Shown piece by piece: positions 1-5,723 of a stretch of DNA of 8,024 nt. A program made the position numbers and the translations under genes. The notes below the pieces were generated by a model. That model did no database searches. It was given only the letters and a program-made list of their open reading frames with translations, and had not been told where the DNA came from. Source of the DNA: Comamonas sp. (GTDB lineage Bacteria > Pseudomonadota > Gammaproteobacteria > Burkholderiales > Burkholderiaceae_C). Numbering within the stretch: the stretch's first letter is position 1; each line of letters opens with the position of its first letter. The stretch is from assembly GCA_018384835.1 (NCBI GenBank), contig JAHAYB010000292.1, forward strand, positions 1 through 8,024, written 5' to 3'.

Positions 1-128
1 GGCGGGCGTATTTTGGCTGGCGCGGCAGGCGTGCCATTCGCATGGTGTACGCCGGTGCGGTGTTGCTGCTGCTGGCCTACGCCGGTTCGCGCTTTGTGCT
101 AGAGGTGTTGCTGGAGCGCAGCGCATGA
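1..128 (+). CDS. Cytochrome c assembly family membrane protein (CcsA/YpjD-like), 3' end only
   Basis: Only the last 41 residues are present; the gene begins before the window. The reading frame starts at base 3 and ends at TGA 126-128. The visible tail has a basic stretch (FGWRGRRAIR) followed by a hydrophobic segment (MVYAGAVLLLLAYAGSRFVLEV) and a short cytoplasmic-type end. This fits the last transmembrane helix of the CcsA/YpjD-like proteins involved in cytochrome c maturation. I recall such a gene lying directly upstream of a PP0621-type gene and pilS in Comamonadaceae, so the family call rests on the tail plus context. Its stop overlaps the start of the next gene (ATGA, 125-128), suggesting cotranscription and translational coupling. 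Another polytopic membrane protein cannot be excluded from so short a piece. Confidence 0.65.
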   Translation, partial: RAYFGWRGRRAIRMVYAGAVLLLLAYAGSRFVLEVLLERSA

Positions 129-406
129 TTGCCAAGTGGTTGTTGATGGCCTTGCTGCTGGCCGTGGCCTATGGGTTGTGGCGCAGCAAGCAGCGTGCGG
201 CTCAACGTGCTGCCCAAACACCCCGCCCTGCCGGACCCACACTAACTCCCCCCCAAACCATGCTGCGCTGCACCCATTGCGGCCTGCACCTGCCCCAAAG
301 CGAAGCCATCTTCGCGCACGGCCACGCCTATTGCAGCAGCGCCCATGCCCAGCAAGGGGCACAACCGCCACAAACAACACCAGCGCAAGCGTCAGAGCCA
401 GAGTAA
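125..406 (+). CDS. PP0621 family small membrane-anchored protein with zinc-ribbon-like motif
   Basis: The protein has 93 residues. Residues 3-18 form one hydrophobic N-terminal helix, followed by a basic Arg/Gln/Ala stretch (20-31), a Pro-rich linker, and a compact motif: Cys49-x2-Cys52, Cys70-x3-His74. Spacing and residue type suggest a small zinc-binding knuckle facing the cytoplasm; metal binding is inferred. The block MLRCTHCGLHLPQSEA and the AYCSSAH block match what I remember of the PP0621 family, whose molecular role is unknown. The tail (75-93) is Gln/Pro/Ala-rich and probably disordered. The ATG overlaps the preceding stop, and GGAG at 113-116 sits 8 bases upstream, so this start is well supported. 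Position directly before pilS is typical for the family and suggests coexpression, not proven function, with the pilus regulators. Confidence 0.8.
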   Translation: MIAKWLLMALLLAVAYGLWRSKQRAAQRAAQTPRPAGPTLTPPQTMLRCTHCGLHLPQSEAIFAHGHAYCSSAHAQQGAQPPQTTPAQASEPE

Positions 407-411
407 GTACC

Positions 412-2286
412 GTGATTGCCTCCTCCGCTATTGGCAGCCCTCCGGGCTTTGTAGGTTCTGCACAAGCTGCCCGTTTGCCGTACGCGATGGTCCGCCGCTT
501 ATGGCTGGCCTTTAGCTTGGGGCGCGTTGTCACAGCGCTGGTGTTGGTTGCCGTGTTGCTGGCCATGCTGCAAATCACCCCCCACCCCACTCAGGCTAGC
601 GGTGTTTATGCCCAGGCCAGTTTGGGGGTGGGTATTGCCTATTTGTGCACAACGCTGCTCGCTTGGGTGTGGCTGCGCCAGCACCCGCCTAGCACGGCCT
701 GGGGCTTGGCCTGGCTGCTGGTGCTGGGGATAGAGGTGCTGTGCATCTGCCTGATTCAGACGCTGCAAGTGCTGCAATCGGGCTGGGGGAGCTTGCCTTA
801 CGCCCCGCTGCTGGCCTTGCCGGTGCTAGCCACGGCCTGCCTGGGCAGTTTGCGCACTGCTTGGGCCACTACGGCGGCCATTACCTTACTGCTGCTCGGC
901 GGGCATGGCCTGGCGCTGTGGTCTGGCCTGAGTGGCGGGGCTGATAGTCTGGTGCAAGCCGCGTTGATTTGCCTTGGTTATTTTGTGATTGCCTGGTTCA
1001 CCCACCACTTAGCGCACCGGCTGGCTTGGCAAGAGCACTTGGCGCGTAAGCACCACCGCTTGGCGCGTACCCAGGCGGAAATCAATGGCCTCATCATCAC
1101 CCAGCTATCGGAAGGGGTGTTGGTGGTGGATGGGCGCGACTTTGCCATCCACCAAGCCAACCCGGCGGCCTGCGAGCTGTTGGGCTGCCCCGCTGATGCC
1201 CCCCTGCCCAGCCACCTTAATGCCCTGCCGCTGTGGCAGCCCCTATGCCAGTTGCTCCAGCGCTGCCAAGACAGTGGGCAACAAGGCCAATCAGATAGCG
1301 TGCTGCTAGAGCCGCCTGAGCAGCCCCCCATTGGCCTGTACGTGCGCGTTTGGCTGCACCACTGGAGCTTGGATGATGGCCTGCCCGGCAGCCAGCACCC
1401 CTTTATTGCGCAAGATGCTCCTAGTAGCGCTGTGGGGACAGCCGGGGTAGGCGGGGGAGTGGGGGCAGCGCAAGCAGCACAGGAGGGCATCTTTCTGGTT
1501 TTTCTGGAAGACCTGCGTGAGCTGCAAGCGCGTCTGCGTACCGAGAAGATGGCGGCGATGGGGCGCATCTCAGCGGCGGTGGCGCACGAGATTCGCAACC
1601 CTCTGTCTGCCATCACCCAAGCCAACGCCTTGCTGCAAGAAGAGCTGCACGACCCCGCCCAGCAGCGCCTAGCGCAAATGGTGGCGGACAACGCCCAGCG
1701 CCTAGCGCACACCGTGCAAGACGTGCTGGACATTGCCCGCGTCCAACAGCAAAGCCCCCTGCCACGCAGCGCACCGCTGCCACTCGATACCGCGCTGGCG
1801 CATATCTGGCACGACTGGCAAGCGCAGCACAACCCCAATACCCTTGGCGCAGCCGCTAGTACAGCAGAGCACCAGCACCATCAACACCTAGGGCTACTGC
1901 ACCTAGCCAGCGGCGCACAAGTGGCCATCGATGCCGAACACCTACGCCGCATTGTGCTCAACCTCCTGGACAATGCCCTGCGCTACGCCCAAGGCCACGA
2001 TGCGCAACGCCTGCAACTGCTATCGGGGCGCAACCCGCACAGTGGCCAGGCGTGGTTACAGGTTTGGAGCCAAGGGCCAGAGATTGAAGCGGCAGTGCAA
2101 AACCACTTGTTTGAGCCATTTTTCTCCTCCCACAGCCGCTCTAGTGGGCTGGGGCTGTTTATCTGCCGCGAGCTATGCCAGCGCCACCATGCCAGCATTG
2201 ACTACCAACGCTGCCAGCAGCGCCTGGCCGGTGGCTTGGCTTGGGGCAATGGTTTTAATGTCTGCTTTGCCCCCAACCGTTTTTAG
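412..2286 (+). CDS. pilS: PilS-like PAS sensor histidine kinase, type IV pilus regulation
   Basis: Inner-membrane sensor kinase expected to phosphorylate PilR. From GTG 412 it has 624 residues. Six hydrophobic helices lie at about 33-54, 69-88, 98-119, 129-147, 151-170 and 178-197. A PAS-like region (about 223-325) follows, then a Gly/Ala-rich insert (338-357), the dimerisation domain with H-box AHEIRNPLSA (phosphoacceptor His392), and the ATPase domain: N-box Asn517/Asn521, F-box FEPFF at 567-571, G2 box GLGL at 579-582. The G1 box is degenerate (SQGPEI, 553-558). A His-rich patch lies at 487-497. GTG 412 is 5 bases after the previous stop, with only a weak GAG 8 bases upstream. ATG 487 (599 residues) is the alternative and would still keep all six helices. 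The open frame runs back to 136, but that part is a shadow of the previous gene. In Pseudomonas aeruginosa, PilS responds to pilin in the membrane. The function is inferred from the architecture and the adjacent pilR. Confidence 0.88.
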   Translation: MIASSAIGSPPGFVGSAQAARLPYAMVRRLWLAFSLGRVVTALVLVAVLLAMLQITPHPTQASGVYAQASLGVGIAYLCTTLLAWVWLRQHPPSTAWGLAWLLVLGIEVLCICLIQTLQVLQSGWGSLPYAPLLALPVLATACLGSLRTAWATTAAITLLLLGGHGLALWSGLSGGADSLVQAALICLGYFVIAWFTHHLAHRLAWQEHLARKHHRLARTQAEINGLIITQLSEGVLVVDGRDFAIHQANPAACELLGCPADAPLPSHLNALPLWQPLCQLLQRCQDSGQQGQSDSVLLEPPEQPPIGLYVRVWLHHWSLDDGLPGSQHPFIAQDAPSSAVGTAGVGGGVGAAQAAQEGIFLVFLEDLRELQARLRTEKMAAMGRISAAVAHEIRNPLSAITQANALLQEELHDPAQQRLAQMVADNAQRLAHTVQDVLDIARVQQQSPLPRSAPLPLDTALAHIWHDWQAQHNPNTLGAAASTAEHQHHQHLGLLHLASGAQVAIDAEHLRRIVLNLLDNALRYAQGHDAQRLQLLSGRNPHSGQAWLQVWSQGPEIEAAVQNHLFEPFFSSHSRSSGLGLFICRELCQRHHASIDYQRCQQRLAGGLAWGNGFNVCFAPNRF

Positions 2287-2292
2287 CGCTTG

Positions 2293-2329
2293 GTAGCCAG
2301 GCGATGCGCATCGCTGATGCTCCGGCTAC
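2293..2329. repeat. Nested inverted repeats in the pilS-pilR gap
   Basis: GTAGCC (2293-2298) pairs perfectly with GGCTAC (2324-2329). Inside lies the perfect 14-bp palindrome GCGATGCGCATCGC (2301-2314). It competes with a second hairpin, GCATC-GCT-GATGC (2308-2320). The transcript could fold here, but the nearest T-run (2342-2347) is 12 bases past the outer stem, so it does not look like a standard intrinsic terminator. A 14-bp palindrome is not rare by chance in 8 kb. It could be an attenuator, a processing site, an operator, or nothing. Confidence 0.45.
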
Positions 2330-2360
2330 TTGGCTTGCTGCTTTTTTCTGGTTTTATTAA
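2330..2360 (+). promoter_or_regulatory. Possible weak sigma-70-type promoter before pilR
   Basis: The 115-bp gap between pilS and pilR (2287-2401) includes an unusually AT-rich stretch (2341-2368) for this GC-rich DNA. TTGGCT (2330-2335) and TATTAA (2355-2360) each match four of six consensus bases, with a 19-base spacer, longer than the ideal 17. This would let pilR be transcribed apart from pilS. It is a weak match and purely a sequence-based guess. Confidence 0.22.
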
Positions 2361-2401
2361 AGTTAAAGTGCGCTGCTACCCTCTTACGAGTCACCATTGT
2401 T

Positions 2402-3928
2402 ATGCTCTCTTCTCACTCCAGCCCGATAAGCGCTCATCCTAAAATTTTGGTCGTCGATGATGAGCCTGACCTACTCACCCTCTATGAACTGAGCCTGCTG
2501 CGCGAGGGCTACCAAGTGAGCACGGCTGAAAACCTCGCCCAAGCGCGTATCTGCCTGCAAGCGCAGCGGTTTGACCTGCTGATTACCGATATGCGCCTGC
2601 CCGATGGCCAAGGCATGGAACTACTGCACGAGCTGCACGCGCAGCAGCGCACAGAGCGCAGCATCGTCATTACCGCCCATGGCTCGGCGCAAAGTGCGGT
2701 GCAGGCGCTGCGCTATGGTGCGTTTGACTACCTGACCAAGCCGGTGGATATCAAGCAGTTTCGCCAGGTGGTGGCCTCGGCGCTTGGCCGCTCTGCGCTG
2801 GTTGCGGCGGCCACCGCCAGCCCCAGCACGAACCCCAGCGCCCCAGCCGCCGGTGTATCCCCATCCCCTACCGCCCAACCCCCTTGCCACAATGCTTTAC
2901 TGGGTATGGCTGGCCAATCGAGCACCATGCAGGCCGTGCGCCAGCGCATACAAAAAGTAGCCCCCAGCATGGCACCGGTGCTCATTTATGGCGAATCGGG
3001 CACGGGCAAAGAGCTGGTTGCCCGCGCCTTGCACGCTTGCAGCCACCGCGCCCAAGGCCCGCTGATTGCGGTCAACTGCGGAGCCATTCCAGAGAGCTTG
3101 CTAGAGGCCGAGTTCTTCGGCGTGCGCAAAGGTGCTTACACCGGGGCACAGCACGACCGCCCTGGCTTCTTCCAAGCGGCCAATGGGGGAACCTTATTTC
3201 TGGATGAGCTGGGCGAATTGCCTCTGTCCATGCAAGCCAAGCTGCTGCGTGCCGTGCAAGAGCGCCGTGTGCGCCCCCTAGGCGCAACGCAAGAAGAATT
3301 GGTGGATGTACGCATCATCAGCGCTACCCACCGCGACCTAGCCGCTGAGGTGCAGCAGGGGCGCTTTCGCCAAGATTTGTACTACCGCCTCAACGTGATT
3401 GATATGCAGCTACCGCCGCTGCGCCAGCGCCGTGAAGATTTACCTGCCCTGTGCCAGCACTTGCTCAACGCCATTGCCGAGCCTGAGCAGCCGCCCCTGC
3501 ACCCCACTCCCGCCTTGCTAGAGCGCCTGGCCAAGCTGCCGCTGTACGGCAATGTGCGCGAGCTAGAGAACCTGCTCTACCGTTATCAAACCTTGGGCTT
3601 AGAGGGGGTGCAGCTACCCGATAGCACTGAGGCGCAAGACCCCAGCCCACCCGGCAGCAGCCACCAAACAGGCGAGAGTGACCAAAACACCCTAAGCGAC
3701 CTTAACAGCCCCGCCGCTACCGCTACCCCCTGGCAAACCGATAGCGAGAGCCTGCCCCAAGACCTGCAAGCCTGGCTGGATGCGCAAGAGCGCCGTGTTC
3801 TTATCCAAGCCTTGCAGGCATACGGCTACAACCGCACCGCTGCTGCGGCGCGTATGGGGCTTAATCTGCGCCAAATACGCTATCGCATTGAGCGCCTGGG
3901 CATCCCCATTCCGACAGGCGATGCCTAG
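2402..3928 (+). CDS. pilR: PilR-like sigma-54-dependent response regulator
   Basis: Cytoplasmic transcription activator, expected to be phosphorylated by PilS and to switch on sigma-54 promoters such as that of pilA. It has 508 residues from ATG 2402. The receiver domain (14-125) has acidic Asp19/Asp20, phosphoacceptor Asp63 (ITDMRLPDG), Thr91 and Lys113. A Pro/Ala/Ser linker (131-165) leads to the AAA+ domain (about 167-395): Walker A GESGTGKE 197-204, sigma-54 contact loop GAYTGA 244-249 (usually GAFTGA), Walker B GGTLFLDE 262-269, and GNVRELEN 383-390. A second Ser/Pro/Gln-rich linker (405-450) precedes a Fis-type helix-turn-helix (about 461-501). An in-frame TTG at 2330 would add 24 residues, which I reject because the receiver domain begins right after ATG 2402. 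The ribosome site is weak (GAG 2388-2390, 11 bases upstream). The C-terminus is 4 bp from the accD stop on the other strand. NtrC-family membership is certain; the PilR identity rests on the adjacent pilS. Confidence 0.9.
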   Translation: MLSSHSSPISAHPKILVVDDEPDLLTLYELSLLREGYQVSTAENLAQARICLQAQRFDLLITDMRLPDGQGMELLHELHAQQRTERSIVITAHGSAQSAVQALRYGAFDYLTKPVDIKQFRQVVASALGRSALVAAATASPSTNPSAPAAGVSPSPTAQPPCHNALLGMAGQSSTMQAVRQRIQKVAPSMAPVLIYGESGTGKELVARALHACSHRAQGPLIAVNCGAIPESLLEAEFFGVRKGAYTGAQHDRPGFFQAANGGTLFLDELGELPLSMQAKLLRAVQERRVRPLGATQEELVDVRIISATHRDLAAEVQQGRFRQDLYYRLNVIDMQLPPLRQRREDLPALCQHLLNAIAEPEQPPLHPTPALLERLAKLPLYGNVRELENLLYRYQTLGLEGVQLPDSTEAQDPSPPGSSHQTGESDQNTLSDLNSPAATATPWQTDSESLPQDLQAWLDAQERRVLIQALQAYGYNRTAAAARMGLNLRQIRYRIERLGIPIPTGDA

Positions 3929-3932
3929 CGCT

Positions 3933-4838
3933 TTATGCGCAATTAGCCATCTCGGCCTCGGTGTTTTGCACGGCCTGGGCAGGCAGGCGCTGGAGCATGG
4001 CCAACACGCTAGCGATTTGCTGGCGCAGTTGGCGGCGGTCCACAATCATGTCCACCGCGCCTTTTTCTTGGATAAATTCGGCGCGTTGAAAGCCCTCTGG
4101 CAGCTTGACGCGCACGGTGGTTTCAATCACACGCGGGCCGGCAAAGCCAATCAGGGCATTGGGTTCGGCTAGCACCACATCACCGACAAAGGCAAAGCCG
4201 GCAGAAACGCCGCCCATGGTGGGGTCGGTCAGGACGCTGACATAGGGCAGCCCAGCCTTGGCCAGGCGCGTTAGGCTGGCGTTGGTTTTGGCCATTTGCA
4301 TCAGGCTCAGTAGCCCTTCTTGCATCCGCGCCCCGCCGGTGGCGGTAAAGCAGACAAAGGGCACTTTGCGGTCAATTGCGGCTTGCACCCCACGGGCAAA
4401 GCGCTCGCCCACCACAGAACCCATGCTGCCGCCCATAAAGTCAAACTCAAAGCAGGCCACCACCAAAGGGATGCCTTTGACCTTGCCGCCCATCACGACC
4501 AGGGCATCGCTTTCGCCGGTGTTGTCCTGGGCTTCTTTGAGGCGCTCCAAATACTTGCGGCTGTCTTTGAATTTGAGGGCATCGGTAGGTGCTACGTCGT
4601 TGCCAATTTCATCGCGGCCTTTTTCATCCAGAAAATGCCCTAGCCGCTCACGCGCACCAATGCGGTGGTGGTGGCTGCATTGTGGGCACACGTTCTGGTT
4701 TTTCTGCAAGTCGGTTTTGTACAGCACCTCCTCGCAACTGGGGCATTTGACCCACAGCCCTTCGGGAATTTGCTGCTGGCGCTCCTTAGGCTCCGTGCTT
4801 TGGGCTTTGGTGGGAAGGATTTTTCCTAGCCAAGACAT
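3933..4838 (-). CDS. accD: Acetyl-CoA carboxylase carboxyltransferase subunit beta
   Basis: With AccA it forms the carboxyltransferase that moves the carboxyl group from biotinylated AccB to acetyl-CoA, giving malonyl-CoA for fatty-acid synthesis. The 301 residues are a usual family length (E. coli about 304). An N-terminal zinc ribbon has Cys32-x2-Cys35 and Cys51-x2-Cys54. The crotonase-like carboxyltransferase fold follows, with the GGARMQEG block (168-175; Gly168-Gly169 in the oxyanion-hole region) and [10 protein letters not shown] (230-239). [10 protein letters not shown] has Thr where SASGGARMQE is common. Residue 244 is Val ([10 protein letters not shown]) where relatives have Glu (TVREKLPEGF). 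The ATG start is supported by a strong ribosome site. It is the last gene of the trp block, 75 bp after trpA, and converges on pilR with a 4-bp gap. No hairpin-plus-U-tract terminator is visible. Confidence 0.97.
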   Translation of the reverse strand: MSWLGKILPTKAQSTEPKERQQQIPEGLWVKCPSCEEVLYKTDLQKNQNVCPQCSHHHRIGARERLGHFLDEKGRDEIGNDVAPTDALKFKDSRKYLERLKEAQDNTGESDALVVMGGKVKGIPLVVACFEFDFMGGSMGSVVGERFARGVQAAIDRKVPFVCFTATGGARMQEGLLSLMQMAKTNASLTRLAKAGLPYVSVLTDPTMGGVSAGFAFVGDVVLAEPNALIGFAGPRVIETTVRVKLPEGFQRAEFIQEKGAVDMIVDRRQLRQQIASVLAMLQRLPAQAVQNTEAEMANCA

Positions 4839-4846
4839 AAATTCAA

Positions 4847-4852
4847 CTCCTT
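4847..4852 (-). promoter_or_regulatory. Strong Shine-Dalgarno site for accD
   Basis: The minus strand reads AAGGAG, then 8 bases, then the accD ATG at 4838-4836. This near-perfect site fixes the accD start. It is much stronger than any site seen for trpB, trpF, pilS or pilR, which fits independent, efficient translation of accD at the end of the operon. Confidence 0.8.
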
Positions 4853-4870
4853 GCTCTTAGGTGCGCTCAG

Positions 4871-4904
4871 TGCGTTGGTGCATGGGTGCATGGGTGTGCG
4901 TTGG
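4871..4904. repeat. Octamer direct-repeat cluster between trpA and accD
   Basis: On the plus strand the block reads TGCGTTGG, TGCATGGG, TGCATGGG, a TG spacer, then TGCGTTGG again. That is four copies of TGCRTKGG, three of them head to tail. It fills about half of the 75-bp trpA-accD gap, ending just upstream of the accD ribosome site region and not overlapping either gene. It may be slippage-derived filler or a protein-binding cluster; nothing in the sequence decides. Confidence 0.6.
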
Positions 4905-4913
4905 CGGTGCGTA

Positions 4914-5723
4914 TCAAGCGTCCATGGCTTTACGCACGTTGCGCAAAAAATCAATCGCCAGGGGGATGACTTTCTCGTGGGGCTGGTCTTCCAGCAATTG
5001 GATGATGCGGCTGCCGATGATGACGGCATCGGCCATCTGCGCCACGGTGTGCGCGGTTTGTGCATCACGAATGCCAAAGCCGACACCCACGGGAATTTGC
5101 ACATGCTGCTTGATGCGCTGCAACATACGCGCTACATCATCGGTATCGAGCGCGGCAGAACCCGTTACCCCCTTGAGCGAGACGTAGTACACATAGCCGC
5201 TAGCGATACGCGCAATTTCTTGGATACGCGCATCGCTGCTGGTGGGGGCAAGCAGAAAAATCAGGTCAATGCCCTGGGCTTTGAGCTTGGCGGCAAATTC
5301 TTCACATTCTTCGGGCGGGTAGTCAACGACGAGTAGGCCATCTAGGCCAGCCTCTGCCGCATCGCGCACAAAGGCATCGCTGCCGTGCAGTTGGTCGTAG
5401 CGCTCAATGGGGTTGGCATAGCCCATGAGGACGACGGGGGTGTGCTTGTCTTTTTTACGGAACTCGCGCACATAGCCAATCACTTTGGCCAGATTTACAC
5501 CGTTGGCAATGGCGCGTTCGCCCGCTTTTTGGATCACGGGGCCATCGGCCATGGGGTCAGAAAACGGTACGCCTAGCTCAATGATATCTACCCCCGCCTC
5601 TACCATGCCGTGCATCAGGCTGGGGGTAATGGCGGCGAAGGGGTAGCCCGCCGTGATAAAGGGAACCAGCGCCTGGCGGCCTTGGGCACGCAGCCTGTCA
5701 AACGTTGCGGTGATGCGGCTCAT
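4914..5723 (-). CDS. trpA: Tryptophan synthase alpha subunit
   Basis: Cleaves indole-3-glycerol phosphate to indole and glyceraldehyde 3-phosphate; indole is channelled to TrpB within the alpha2beta2 complex. The 269 residues form a TIM barrel of normal length. The catalytic acids are Glu49 ([12 protein letters not shown]) and Asp60 (PMADGPV), at the same numbers as in the Salmonella enzyme. [10 protein letters not shown] (130-139), YVSLKGVTG (180-188) and the phosphate-binding PVGVGFGI (211-218) are intact. The frame stays open 34 codons further upstream into trpB, but [11 protein letters not shown] is the normal family N-terminus and sets the start at 5723. The start lies inside trpB (26-bp overlap). 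A purine-rich site, AAGGAA (5741-5736), lies 12 bases upstream within trpB. This arrangement favours coupled, roughly equal synthesis of both subunits. Confidence 0.97.
   Translation of the reverse strand: MSRITATFDRLRAQGRQALVPFITAGYPFAAITPSLMHGMVEAGVDIIELGVPFSDPMADGPVIQKAGERAIANGVNLAKVIGYVREFRKKDKHTPVVLMGYANPIERYDQLHGSDAFVRDAAEAGLDGLLVVDYPPEECEEFAAKLKAQGIDLIFLLAPTSSDARIQEIARIASGYVYYVSLKGVTGSAALDTDDVARMLQRIKQHVQIPVGVGFGIRDAQTAHTVAQMADAVIIGSRIIQLLEDQPHEKVIPLAIDFLRNVRKAMDA

Noticed and set aside
136..411. N-terminal extension of the PilS frame back to 136
   Set aside because: It overlaps almost all of the well-supported PP0621 gene in another frame, gives a Cys/Pro/Arg-rich sequence unlike a kinase N-terminus, and is not needed for any helix.
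978..1838. 286-codon open frame on the minus strand inside pilS
   Set aside because: Its translation is Ser/Cys/Trp/Arg-rich low-order sequence typical of the antisense of a GC-rich gene, and pilS on the other strand has clear domains throughout.
2323..2338. Possible sigma-54 (-24/-12) promoter upstream of pilR
   Set aside because: GG (2324-2325) and TTGC (2335-2338) resemble the elements, but the GG-to-GC distance is 13 instead of the strict 12, and the rest of the consensus is poor.
3928..3940. Small hairpin GCGC-TTTAT-GCGC at the pilR/accD junction as a bidirectional terminator
   Set aside because: The stem is only 4 bp and no T-run follows on either strand.
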